Assembly: GCF_029543105.1 (NCBI RefSeq)
Contig: NZ_JARQXB010000019.1
Coordinates: 1-53,800 of the forward strand
Direction: 5' to 3'
Length of the DNA: 53,800 nucleotides
From: Stenotrophomonas sp. HITSZ_GD
GTDB lineage: Bacteria; Pseudomonadota; Gammaproteobacteria; Xanthomonadales; Xanthomonadaceae
Shown: positions 8,595 through 16,839 of the stretch, piece after piece
Numbering within the stretch: position 1 is the stretch's first letter
Layout: every line of letters begins with the position of its first letter
Notes under the pieces: model-generated
The model's database searches: none
Seen by the model: only the letters and a program-made list of their open reading frames with translations
What the model was told of the DNA's origin: nothing
Made by a program: the position numbers and the translations under genes

Positions 8595-9980
8595 TCAGAC
8601 GTTCAACAACAGGAACTCGCGCTCCCACGAACTGATGACGCGGAAGAACGTTTCGTATTCCTTGCGCTTGACCGAGATGTAGGCGCGCACGAAACGCGGG
8701 CCGAGCATGGCCTGCAGCGGCTCGCAGCTTTCCAGTTCGTCCAGCGCTTCGCCCAGCGAGCGCGGCAGGTCGTAGCCCTCTTCCTTGCCGCTGCCGGTGA
8801 AGGCCGGCGTCGGCTCCAGCTTCTCGCGGATGCCGAGCAGGCCGCAGGCCAGCGTGGCGGCCATGGCCAGGTAGGGGTTGGCATCGGAACCGGCGAAGCG
8901 GCTTTCCACGCGCATGTTCTCCGGCGTGTCGATCGGCACGCGCAGCCCGCAGGTGCGGTTGTCGAACCCCCACAGCACGTTGCTCGGCGACACTTCGCCG
9001 AACACCAGGCGGCGATAGGAATTGACGTTCGGCGCGAAGAACGCCATCGCCATCGGCACGTACTTCTGCAGCCCGCCCAGGTAATACAGGAAGGTCTGGC
9101 TCAGGCCGTCCGGGCGCTTGCCGCTGAAGACGTTGCGGCCCTTGGCATCGAGCAGGCTCTGGTGGATATGCATCGCACTGCCCGGCTCGGTTTCCATCGG
9201 CTTGGCCAGGAAGGTGGCGTACACGCCGTGGCGCATAGCCGCCTCGCGCATGGTGCGCTTGAACAGGAACACTTGGTCGGCGCGCGAGAGCGCATCGGCA
9301 TGGGTGAAGTTCACTTCCAGCTGCGCGGCGCCGGATTCGTGGATCAACGTATCCACGTCCAGCTCCATCGCATCGCAGTAGTCGTACATCAGGTCCAGGA
9401 TCGGGTCGAACTCGTTGACCGCGTCGATGGAATACGACTGCCGCGCGGTTTCCGCGCGCCCGGAACGGCCGGCCGGCGGCAGCAGCGGGAAATCGGGGTC
9501 GGTGTTCTTCTGCACCAGGAAGAACTCCAGTTCTGGCGCGACCACCGGTTGCAGGCCGGCCTCGGCGTAGCCGGCCAGCACGCGGCGCAGCACGTTGCGC
9601 GGCGCCAGCTCGTGCGGCTGGCCGTCGCGGGTGTAGCAATCGTGGATGACCTGCGCGGTGGGGTCGGTCGCCCACGGCACCATGCGCACGGTGTCCGGGT
9701 CCGGGCGCAGCTGCATGTCCGAATCCGAAGGCGAGGTCAGGTCGTAGTAGTCGTCCGGGTAGTCACCGGTGACGGTGGTGGCGAAGATGCCCTCGGGCAG
9801 GCGCGTGCCGTAGTCGTGGGAGAACTTGTCGGCCGGGATGATCTTGCCGCGCGCGTTGCCGGTGATGTCCGGCACCAGGCACTCGACCTCGGTGATGTGG
9901 CGCTCCTTGAGCCAGCGCCGCAGCGAGCTTTCGGCCTGTTCGGGAACGTTCTTGCGCGAGCGGGAGCGGACGGTGGTCAT
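8595..9980 (-). CDS. puuA: Gamma-glutamylpolyamine synthetase (PuuA/SpuI-type glutamine synthetase fold)
   Basis: This 461-residue ligase probably joins glutamate to putrescine using ATP. The sequence has the glutamine-synthetase fold: PDITGNARGK near the N-terminus, PELEFFLV, QLEVNF, MHIHQSL and the NSYRRL segment. Residues typical of PuuA-type proteins replace the assimilatory GlnA pattern, and no adenylylation loop is evident. The ATG at 9980 overlaps the puuD stop (ATGA), showing coupling. A second ligase gene lies divergent at 10920, so the two may differ in polyamine substrate. Confidence 0.88.
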   Translation of the reverse strand: MTTVRSRSRKNVPEQAESSLRRWLKERHITEVECLVPDITGNARGKIIPADKFSHDYGTRLPEGIFATTVTGDYPDDYYDLTSPSDSDMQLRPDPDTVRMVPWATDPTAQVIHDCYTRDGQPHELAPRNVLRRVLAGYAEAGLQPVVAPELEFFLVQKNTDPDFPLLPPAGRSGRAETARQSYSIDAVNEFDPILDLMYDYCDAMELDVDTLIHESGAAQLEVNFTHADALSRADQVFLFKRTMREAAMRHGVYATFLAKPMETEPGSAMHIHQSLLDAKGRNVFSGKRPDGLSQTFLYYLGGLQKYVPMAMAFFAPNVNSYRRLVFGEVSPSNVLWGFDNRTCGLRVPIDTPENMRVESRFAGSDANPYLAMAATLACGLLGIREKLEPTPAFTGSGKEEGYDLPRSLGEALDELESCEPLQAMLGPRFVRAYISVKRKEYETFFRVISSWEREFLLLNV

Positions 9981-10741
9981 GGCGGGGAAAGGGACCGTTG
10001 GGTGGCGTAGCGGCGGCAGGCGTCGCCGAAGGCACGGAAGATGCCGAGATAGAAAGGGTTGTCGCGCACCCGCCATTCCGGGTGCCACTGCACGGCGAGC
10101 AGGAAGCCGGGACCAGGACCGCGAAAGGCTTCGACGAGGCCGTCGGGCGAGACCGCCTCGACGATCATGCCTTCGGCGAGGCGGTCGATGCCCTGCCCGT
10201 GCAGCGAATTCACCCGCACCGAATCGCCGCCGGCGATCCCGGCGAGCCATCCACCGGCGGCCAGCTGCAACGCATGCGCCGGGCCGTACTGCACTTCCAG
10301 CGCGGCCTCGACGTCTTCGCGGTGGTCGGACAGGCCGGGGACCTCGTGCACCTTCGCATGCAGGCTGCCACCCAGCGCCACGTTGACCTCCTGCAGGCCG
10401 CGGCAGATCGCCAACACCGGCAGGCCACGCGCGATCGCGGCGGGAATCAGCGGCAGGGTGTTGGCGTCCCGCGCGGGGTCATGCGGGTTGCCTTCCCAGC
10501 TCGGGCCGCCGGCGTAATGATGGGGTTCGATGTTGCTGACCGCGCCGGTGAGCAGCAGGCCGTCCAGGCGGTCGAGCCAATCCGCGGCCGGCACGGCCGG
10601 CTGCAGCGAAGGCAGCAGCACCGGCGTGGCGTGCGCCCCTTCGACGACGGCGCGCACGTACTTCTCGCCGACGGCAAGGAAGGGATGCGGGCCGATGATC
10701 TTGCGGTCGGACGGCAGGCCGACCAGCGGAGGGAGGGCCAT
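9977..10741 (-). CDS. puuD: Gamma-glutamyl-GABA hydrolase, class I amidotransferase-like
   Basis: This 254-residue cytoplasmic hydrolase releases GABA and glutamate from gamma-glutamyl-GABA. The peptidase C26 triad is visible: nucleophile cysteine in LAICRGLQEVNVALGG, and His and Glu in VQWHPEW. Length matches E. coli PuuD. It is the first gene of the nine-gene minus-strand operon, with a candidate promoter at 10769-10797, and it overlaps the next gene by four bases. Confidence 0.93.
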   Translation of the reverse strand: MALPPLVGLPSDRKIIGPHPFLAVGEKYVRAVVEGAHATPVLLPSLQPAVPAADWLDRLDGLLLTGAVSNIEPHHYAGGPSWEGNPHDPARDANTLPLIPAAIARGLPVLAICRGLQEVNVALGGSLHAKVHEVPGLSDHREDVEAALEVQYGPAHALQLAAGGWLAGIAGGDSVRVNSLHGQGIDRLAEGMIVEAVSPDGLVEAFRGPGPGFLLAVQWHPEWRVRDNPFYLGIFRAFGDACRRYATQRSLSPP

Positions 10742-10768
10742 GCGAATTGCTCGTTCTGGCTTGCCCGC

Positions 10769-10797
10769 AACTTACCCCGGGCGTTTTATTTTTACAA
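10769..10797 (-). promoter_or_regulatory. Candidate sigma-70 promoter of the nine-gene polyamine operon
   Basis: On the minus strand, TTGTAA (10797-10792) and TAAGTT (10774-10769) are separated by exactly 17 bases. This places the transcript start near 10762, about 20 bases before the puuD ATG. The short A/T-rich stretch stands out in the GC-rich divergent region. Confidence 0.55.
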
Positions 10798-10878
10798 CAA
10801 CGCCGCGGCACGCGGCGCGCGGCCGCCCGGCAAACCGGCCCCCTGCCCGCCGCGCACGCCGCCATGCGTTGAGTATTC

Positions 10879-10905
10879 TTGACACCCGCTGCCCTCTGCT
10901 AAGCT
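10879..10905 (+). promoter_or_regulatory. Candidate promoter of the divergent ligase/oxidase operon
   Basis: TTGACA at 10879-10884 is followed, after a short 15-base spacer, by the extended -10 TGCTAAGCT (10897-10905). Transcription would begin near 10912, giving a very short leader to the ATG at 10920 with no ribosome site. Similar TGCTANNNT elements precede ampD and rnt. Confidence 0.5.
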
Positions 10906-10919
10906 CGTCCCGACCCCCG

Positions 10920-12308
10920 ATGGCACCGCCCATGGCCGACGATTCCGCTTCGCCGCTGCCCGCCCACGATGCCCGCGCGCTCGCCTCGATCGACGGCTGC
11001 GAGCAGGTCGACCTGCTGCTGTGCGACACCAACGGCCTGCTGCGCGGCAAGCGCATCACCCGCGAGGCGCTGGAGAAGGTGTACCTCAACGGCGTGTGCC
11101 TGCCGATGTCGCTGATTGCCACCGACATCACTGGCAACACGGTGGAAGAGACCGGCCTGGGCTACGACATCGGCGACGAGGACCGCATCTGCCGGCCGGT
11201 GCCCGGCTCGCTGCGGCCGGTGCCGTGGGCAACGCGGCCGACCGCGCAGCTGCTGCTGTCGATGGAGGACGGTGCCGGCGGCGTGTTCGAGGTGGCCCCG
11301 CGCGCCGTGCTCGAACGCGTGCTGCAAGGGTTCACCGCGCGCGGGTGGACACCGGTGGTGGCGGTGGAGCTGGAGTTCTACCTGTTCGACGCCGCGCCCG
11401 ACGCGCGCGGCCGCCCGCAGACGCCGCGGGACCCGCACAGCGGCCTGCGCAGCGACAGCACCCAGGTCTACTACCTGCAGGAGCTGGACGAGCATCGCGA
11501 GTTCATCGACGCCGTGGCGTCCGCCTGCCGCGCGCAAGGCATCCCCGCCGACACCGCGGTGGCCGAGTACGCGCCGGGCCAGTTCGAGATCAACTTGCTG
11601 CATCGCGCCGACGCAATGGCCGCCTGCGACGACGCGATCCTGCTCAAGCGCACCATCAAGGCCATCGCCCAGCAGCAAGGCAAGCTCGCCAGCTTCATGG
11701 CCAAGCCGTTCGCCGAACAGGCCGGCAGCGGATTGCACCTGCACGTGAGCGTGCTCGACGCACAGGGCCGCAACCTGTTCGACGGCATCCCCGAGGCCCC
11801 CGCCGATGCCCTGCTGCACGCGGTGGCGGGCCTGCAACAGGCCGCGGCGTCCTCGCTGCTGCTGTTTGCCCCGCACGCCAACAGCTACCGGCGCTTCGTG
11901 CCCAACGCCTTCGTGCCGCTCAACGACAGCTGGGGCTTCAACAACCGCACCGTGGCGCTGCGCATCCCGCACAGCGACGCGCGCAATACCCGCATCGAGC
12001 ATCGCATCGCCGGCGCCGATGCCAATCCCTATCTGGTCACCGCCGCGGTGCTGGCCGGCCTGCTCGATGGCCTGATCGCGCAACATCCGCCCGGCCCGGC
12101 GACCAGCGGCAACGCCTACGCGCAGATCGAAGCGGCCACGCCTTCGTGGCGCGACGCCATCGAGGCCTTCCTGCAGGACGATTTCATCGCCCGCCATTTC
12201 GGCGAACGCTTCCGCCACATCTACGGCCAGCAGAAGCGCCGGGAAATGCTCGACTTCCACGCCCAGGTGCCCGACCTGGATTACGCCTGGTACCTGCGGA
12301 CGGTGTGA
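10920..12308 (+). CDS. Second gamma-glutamylpolyamine synthetase (PuuA-type)
   Basis: This 462-residue glutamine-synthetase-fold ligase is paralogous to the gene at 8595 but clearly diverged. Visible are LLCDTNGLLRGKRI, the VELEFYLF segment, QFEINLLH, LHLHVSV, NSYRRFVPN and the arginine-rich NNRTVALRIP region. It probably glutamylates a polyamine or related amine. Two in-frame ATGs (10920 and 10932) are possible and neither has a clear Shine-Dalgarno; I chose the first. It is coupled to the oxidase that follows (TGATG), whose substrate its product would be. Which ligase handles putrescine cannot be told from sequence. Confidence 0.85.
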   Translation: MAPPMADDSASPLPAHDARALASIDGCEQVDLLLCDTNGLLRGKRITREALEKVYLNGVCLPMSLIATDITGNTVEETGLGYDIGDEDRICRPVPGSLRPVPWATRPTAQLLLSMEDGAGGVFEVAPRAVLERVLQGFTARGWTPVVAVELEFYLFDAAPDARGRPQTPRDPHSGLRSDSTQVYYLQELDEHREFIDAVASACRAQGIPADTAVAEYAPGQFEINLLHRADAMAACDDAILLKRTIKAIAQQQGKLASFMAKPFAEQAGSGLHLHVSVLDAQGRNLFDGIPEAPADALLHAVAGLQQAAASSLLLFAPHANSYRRFVPNAFVPLNDSWGFNNRTVALRIPHSDARNTRIEHRIAGADANPYLVTAAVLAGLLDGLIAQHPPGPATSGNAYAQIEAATPSWRDAIEAFLQDDFIARHFGERFRHIYGQQKRREMLDFHAQVPDLDYAWYLRTV

Positions 12309-13597
12309 TGGCCCGCGATGGCGCCAGCGGCTATCCCCCCAGCTGGTACGCCGCCAGTGCCGGTTCGCTGCCCGCGCAGCCGCCGCTGCGCGGCGCCCAG
12401 CGCGCGGACGTGGCCGTGCTCGGCGCCGGCTACACCGGGCTGACCGCCGCGCTGGCGTTGGCCGAGGCCGGGCATCGCGTCATCGTGCTGGAGGCCGAGC
12501 GCGTGGGCTGGGGCGCCTCCGGGCGCAACGGCGGGCAGGCGATCGTCGGCTATGGCTGCGAGCAATCCACCCTGGAGGGCCTGCTCGGCGCCGACCAGGC
12601 GCGCCTGCTGTTCGACCTCTCGCGCGAAGGCATGGCGAACCTGCGCGGGCGCATCGCCCGCCATGCCATCGATTGCCACTGGCGCGACGGCTACGCCCAC
12701 GTGCCGCTGAAGCCGCGGCAGGTGCGCGCCTTGCGCGCGGACCTGGTCGAGATGGCCGAGCGCTACGACTACCCGCTGCAGTGGTGGGACCGCGCGCAGC
12801 TGCGCGCGCACCTCGGCAGCGACCTCTACCTGGGCGCGGTATACGACGCCGCCAGCGGCCACCTGCATCCTCTGCAATACGCGCTGGGCCTGGCCCGCGC
12901 CGCGCTGGCGGCTGGCGTGGTGATCCACGAGCACTCCCCGGTCAGTCGGCTGGCCATGGGCGCGCAGCCGGTGCTGCACACCGCGCACGGCGAGGTACGC
13001 GCGGACTACGCGGTGATCGCCGGCAACGCCTGGCTGCACGGCATAGCCCCCGCGCTGGAGGCGCGGATCATGCCGGTGGGCACCTACATCGGCGCCACCC
13101 CGGTGCTGGGGGCCGCGCACGCGCGCGCGTTGATCGGCAACGACATGGCGGTATCGGATGCGAACTGGGCGCTGGATTATTTCCGCCTCAGCCACGACCA
13201 CCGGCTGCTGTTCGGCGGCCGCGCCAGCTATTCCTCGCTGCCACCGCCGGGACTGCGCGGCCTGATGCAGCGGCGCATGGCGCGCGTGTTCCCCCAATTG
13301 CGCGATGTCGGTTTCGAATACCTGTGGGGCGGCTACGTGGACATCACCCGCAACCGCGCGCCGGACTGGGGCCGGCTGGCGGACAACGTGTACTACGCCC
13401 AGGGCTTTTCCGGGCACGGCGTGGCCACCAGCGGACTGGCCGGGCAGTTGATCGCCGAGGCGATCAGCGGGCAGTCGCACCGGCTGGATGCGTTCGCGCG
13501 GATCGCGCACCGGCCCTTCCCCGGCGGCAAATGGCTACGCACCCCGCTGCTGGTGGCGGCGATGAGCTGGTACCGGCTGCGCGATGCGCTGTGGTGA
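12308..13597 (+). CDS. puuB: Gamma-glutamylputrescine oxidase (PuuB-type FAD oxidoreductase)
   Basis: This 429-residue FAD-dependent amine oxidase of the DAO family would convert gamma-glutamylputrescine to the aldehyde with release of ammonia and peroxide. It shows the FAD-binding GAGYTG at residues 39-44, ERVGWGASGRNGGQ, and the C-terminal YYAQGFSGHGV motif. Length matches E. coli PuuB (about 426). Its ATG overlaps the ligase stop by one base. It sits with PuuA- and PuuD-type genes; the matching PuuC aldehyde dehydrogenase is at 19177. Confidence 0.9.
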   Translation: MARDGASGYPPSWYAASAGSLPAQPPLRGAQRADVAVLGAGYTGLTAALALAEAGHRVIVLEAERVGWGASGRNGGQAIVGYGCEQSTLEGLLGADQARLLFDLSREGMANLRGRIARHAIDCHWRDGYAHVPLKPRQVRALRADLVEMAERYDYPLQWWDRAQLRAHLGSDLYLGAVYDAASGHLHPLQYALGLARAALAAGVVIHEHSPVSRLAMGAQPVLHTAHGEVRADYAVIAGNAWLHGIAPALEARIMPVGTYIGATPVLGAAHARALIGNDMAVSDANWALDYFRLSHDHRLLFGGRASYSSLPPPGLRGLMQRRMARVFPQLRDVGFEYLWGGYVDITRNRAPDWGRLADNVYYAQGFSGHGVATSGLAGQLIAEAISGQSHRLDAFARIAHRPFPGGKWLRTPLLVAAMSWYRLRDALW

Positions 13598-13623
13598 GCA
13601 GCCGTGGGGCGTCGCCGGCCTGT

Positions 13624-13688
13624 TGGCGGGAGCAGCGTCAGCCGCGAACGCGGGATGGGTCGCGTCGCGGCTGAAGCCGCTCCTGCCA
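13624..13688. repeat. REP-like inverted repeat between convergent genes
   Basis: Two 24-base arms (13624-13647 and 13665-13688) are inverted copies agreeing at 21 of 24 positions, separated by 17 bases. The core GCTTCAGCCGCGA resembles REP elements known from Xanthomonas and Stenotrophomonas. It lies in the 96-base gap between convergent puuB and the glucoamylase-like gene and could act as a terminator or mRNA stabiliser. Confidence 0.65.
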
Positions 13689-13693
13689 GGAGG

Positions 13694-15211
13694 CTACTGT
13701 GGATACCAGAACACCTCCTGCGCCATCGCCGGCCGCAGCCGCGCGGCATAGCGATTTCCGAGATAACGCCGCAGCCCGCCGTCGGTGAGGTAGTTGGTCA
13801 TCGCGCCGAATGCCATCGCCTGGTCCAGCAGGAGCATGCACTGGCTCACGGTGCCGGTGCCCACGTCCACGCTGTCGCGGAAACCGTAGCGCTCGTCGTA
13901 GACCCCCGGGAAATGCTGGCGCAGCTTCTGCAGGTTCGCCAGCGCGGCGGTGGGCTCCAACTCAATCGGCAGGAACACCGCATGCGGCGTCACCACCGCG
14001 CCGGCGCGTGCGCCCTCGTCCTGCCCCAATGGCGAATAGCCGCCGATGCCCAACGGCGGCGCGCCATATTCGGTATACCCGCGGGTGGCGGGGATCATCG
14101 CCGGCGAGAAACCCCAGTAGCCGAAGTTGTCCAGGCCGTAGCGGACGTGCGCCGCCGCCATCTGCGGATGCGAACGCCCCCACGCCTCCGGCGCCCATTG
14201 CGTCTCGGGGATCAGCACGAACGGCAGGAAGGTCTCGAACATGCTGCCGCCCCAGTTCGGCAGGAAACGGTGCGCGCCGTAGGTCACGGTGTGCTCGTAG
14301 ACGCGCACGCCCTCGTACTGGCGGAACTGCGCCGGGTTGTCCTGCCCGCGCCACCAGGGCCAGCGCTCCACGCGGAAGTACTGCGACGCCGGCACGTGTC
14401 CCTCGCCGATCGCCAGGTAGGAGATGAAGCGTCCTTCGGTCATGAGGTCGTAGGTGCCGCCGGAGAACGCACGGCTGCCGAGGTCGTAGTTGTTGTAGAA
14501 CTGGCCCTTGTCGGCGTTCAACAGCGTGGCGAAGTCCATCTTCGCCAGCAGCGCTTCGGCACGCGGCTTGAGCGCCGGCGAGGACTCGGCGATCAACGCC
14601 AGCCCGGCCGCCAGCCAGGCGTTGTCCACGGACGAGATCGTGCCGTTGTCGATCCGCGGCCCGTCCACCTTCGCCGCCCAAGCCAGCATGCCGCCCGGTG
14701 CGCCGGCCGCGGCGGCCTGGTCCTGCAGGGTGGCGATGGCATCGAGCAGCGGCAGCAGCTTCTGCCGCGCCGCCTCCTCGCCGATCAGGCCCAGTTCGCG
14801 CGCGCCCAGCACGCTCCACACGAACGCGCCGATGTTGGCGATGAAGGTGTAATCGGTGCGCGAGAGGCTGCCATCGTCCTCGAAGCAGAGCTTGTCCGAG
14901 GGCAGCGCCTTGCCGGTATCGAACTGTTGGATCGCGTTCCACATCGCCTCGGCGTAGACGCGGACCTGCTGGCGCTCGACCTCGGCCTGGCGCTGGGCGG
15001 GGTCGGGCACCGGGGTAAAAGCGCCCTGCCGGCGGCGCCAGGCCGGATCGGGCAGCGCGGCGGGCGTGGCGCGCCGGCGATCCTCGGGCACCGGCGTGCT
15101 CATGCTGCCCGCAACGGTGGCCATGGCGGCCCAGCCGGCGATGGCGGCCGCGGACAGGGCCAGCAGCCCCGGCACCCGCAGGCGGCGCGGGAGGAAACGG
15201 GAGGGATTCAT
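13694..15211 (-). CDS. Secreted glucoamylase-like/DUF3131 family protein
   Basis: This 505-residue protein has a positively charged start, then one hydrophobic segment (GLLALSAAAIAGWAAMATVAG), suggesting export or membrane anchoring. The body resembles the helical-barrel glucoamylase-like/DUF3131 group: FIANIGAFVWSVLGA, SSVDNAWLAAGLALI and the aromatic FGYWGFSPA stretch. Such proteins are thought to act on beta-glucans or related periplasmic polysaccharides, but no substrate can be assigned. The ATG at 15211 is supported by AGGAG seven bases upstream. It is convergent with puuB and divergent from the diguanylate cyclase. Confidence 0.7.
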   Translation of the reverse strand: MNPSRFLPRRLRVPGLLALSAAAIAGWAAMATVAGSMSTPVPEDRRRATPAALPDPAWRRRQGAFTPVPDPAQRQAEVERQQVRVYAEAMWNAIQQFDTGKALPSDKLCFEDDGSLSRTDYTFIANIGAFVWSVLGARELGLIGEEAARQKLLPLLDAIATLQDQAAAAGAPGGMLAWAAKVDGPRIDNGTISSVDNAWLAAGLALIAESSPALKPRAEALLAKMDFATLLNADKGQFYNNYDLGSRAFSGGTYDLMTEGRFISYLAIGEGHVPASQYFRVERWPWWRGQDNPAQFRQYEGVRVYEHTVTYGAHRFLPNWGGSMFETFLPFVLIPETQWAPEAWGRSHPQMAAAHVRYGLDNFGYWGFSPAMIPATRGYTEYGAPPLGIGGYSPLGQDEGARAGAVVTPHAVFLPIELEPTAALANLQKLRQHFPGVYDERYGFRDSVDVGTGTVSQCMLLLDQAMAFGAMTNYLTDGGLRRYLGNRYAARLRPAMAQEVFWYPQ

Positions 15212-15344
15212 GGGCTTCTCCTGGAACGGGTCGGGGGTGCGCCAAACGACGCGAGGGCACGACACCACGCGGCCGGTACCCGGGGCCATGCGACGTATCC
15301 ACCGCCCGGCCGGCCGCCCCCCGCCACGAATTCCGTGAATTGGC

Positions 15345-15371
15345 TCAAGTTTTTCCCGCGGCCGCCGCTAC
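15345..15371 (+). promoter_or_regulatory. Sigma-28 (FliA)-type promoter
   Basis: TCAAGTTT (15345-15352), an 11-base spacer and GCCGCTAC (15364-15371) fit the FliA consensus TAAAGTTT-N11-GCCGATAA, including the TCAAG variant of pseudomonad and xanthomonad flagellar promoters. The predicted start lies upstream of the ATG at 15406. This suggests co-expression of the cyclase with late flagellar genes. Confidence 0.55.
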
Positions 15372-15405
15372 TTCTGGCGACTCCTTCCATCCGGCTCCCG
15401 GATCC

Positions 15406-16728
15406 ATGTCCGCCACCGCACCCGTCCGCCCCTACGACGACGGTAGTTCCCTCCCCCAGCGCATCCTGCTGGTGGAAAACTCGCGCACGTTCACCACGCT
15501 GCTGCGCGAGGCCATCGAGCAGCGCGTCGAACTGCCGGTCACGGTGGTCTCCACGCTGGCCGAGGCGGCGCGGGTGCTGGACGAGGAAGAAGGCTGGTTC
15601 CTGGCACTGACCGGGCTGGTGCTGGTGGATGGCGACCGCGACCAGGTGGTGGAGTTCTTCACCGCGCGCAACCTGCCCACCGTGGTGGTCAGCGGCGTGT
15701 ACGACGAAGACCTGCGCCGGCGCGTGCTGCAGCAGCAGATCATCGACTACGTGGTGAAGAACGCCCCGGGCAGCATCGATTACCTGGCCTGGCTGGTGCA
15801 GCGCCTGGAGCGCAACCGGCGCATTTCCGCGCTGGTGGTGGACGATTCGCTTTCCGCGCGCACCTATGCCGCCAGCCTGTTGCAGATGTACGGCTACCGG
15901 GTGGTGGCGGTGGCCGACGGCCTCGCCGGGCTGCAGGCCATCGAGCAGGACCCGAGCATCCGCCTGGCCATCGTGGACCAGGAAATGCCCGGCATGGAGG
16001 GCGTGGAGTTCACCCGCCGCCTGCGCGGGTTGCGTACGCGCGACAAGGTCGCGGTGATCGGCATCTCGGGCAACACCGACGCCTCGCTGATCCCGCGCTT
16101 CCTGAAGAACGGCGCCAACGACTTCCTGCGCAAGCCGTTCTCGCGCGAGGAGTTCTTCTGCCGCGTCTCGCAGAACATCGACCAGCTGGAACTGATCGGC
16201 ACGCTGCAGGACCTGGCCACGCGCGACTACCTCACCGGGCTGCCGAACCGCCGCCATTTCCTGGAGCAAAGCCAGCGCACGCTGCCGCGCCTGCTGGCCG
16301 AGCGCCAGAGCGTGACCGCGGCGATGCTGGACATCGACCACTTCAAGCACATCAACGACACCTGGGGCCACGAGGCCGGCGACGACGCGCTGCGTGCCGT
16401 GGCCGCCGCGGTGGGTGCGCACGCCCGCCCGCAGGACCTGGCCGCGCGCTTCGGCGGCGAGGAATTCTGCCTGCTGGTGCCCGGCCTGGACCCGGCGGGC
16501 GCCGCCGAGTACTTCGAACAGCTGCGCGCGCGCATCGAAGCGCTGCGCGTGCCGGTGGGCGAGCAGGAGCTCCGCATGACCGCCAGCATCGGTTTCTGCA
16601 CCGCGCGCCGCCACGACGAATCCCTGCATCACCTGCTGGGCGAGGCGGACAAGCACCTGTACCTGGCCAAGGCCGCCGGCCGCAACCGCCTGAGCTACGC
16701 CCTGCCTTCCGGCGCCGCGGCCGCCTGA
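15406..16728 (+). CDS. Diguanylate cyclase with two receiver domains
   Basis: This 440-residue cytoplasmic signalling protein has receiver 1 (about 18-135), receiver 2 (139-262) and a GGDEF domain (about 270-435). Receiver 2 has the acidic pair Asp146/Asp147, phospho-acceptor Asp191 (AIVDQEMPG) and Lys243. Receiver 1 lacks the acceptor: Thr69/Gly70 stand where Asp is expected, so it is probably a non-phosphorylated module. The active site is GGEEF (350-354), and RPQD (341-344), five residues upstream, fits the product-inhibition RxxD site. It should make c-di-GMP. A TTG at 15340 would lie upstream of the predicted transcript start, so the ATG at 15406 is used. Confidence 0.9.
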   Translation: MSATAPVRPYDDGSSLPQRILLVENSRTFTTLLREAIEQRVELPVTVVSTLAEAARVLDEEEGWFLALTGLVLVDGDRDQVVEFFTARNLPTVVVSGVYDEDLRRRVLQQQIIDYVVKNAPGSIDYLAWLVQRLERNRRISALVVDDSLSARTYAASLLQMYGYRVVAVADGLAGLQAIEQDPSIRLAIVDQEMPGMEGVEFTRRLRGLRTRDKVAVIGISGNTDASLIPRFLKNGANDFLRKPFSREEFFCRVSQNIDQLELIGTLQDLATRDYLTGLPNRRHFLEQSQRTLPRLLAERQSVTAAMLDIDHFKHINDTWGHEAGDDALRAVAAAVGAHARPQDLAARFGGEEFCLLVPGLDPAGAAEYFEQLRARIEALRVPVGEQELRMTASIGFCTARRHDESLHHLLGEADKHLYLAKAAGRNRLSYALPSGAAAA

Positions 16729-16768
16729 TCCGCGGCGCGGGCCTTGCGCCCGCGCCCGCCGGCGCGCC

Positions 16769-16782
16769 TTGATCCGGATCAA
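16769..16782. promoter_or_regulatory. FNR/CRP-family binding site
   Basis: A perfect TTGAT-N4-ATCAA palindrome (spacer CCGG) lies 57 bases before the bacteriohemerythrin ATG. Its centre (16775.5) would be at -41.5 for a start near 16817, with a possible -10 CATGCT at 16805-16810. That is class II activator spacing, suggesting low-oxygen or NO control. Confidence 0.65.
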
Positions 16783-16839
16783 GGCCGCGCTTTCGTCGCA
16801 CCGCCATGCTGGCCCCGCTCACAGAAGAGGGGAAGGACG

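Noticed and set aside
5813-8635. 940-codon open frame antisense to potF and spuC
   Set aside because: The composition is typical of a GC-driven shadow frame and the minus-strand genes are certain.
15340-15405. TTG start giving 22 extra residues on the two-receiver cyclase
   Set aside because: It lies upstream of the predicted transcript start and has no ribosome site, and the added residues are not part of the receiver fold.
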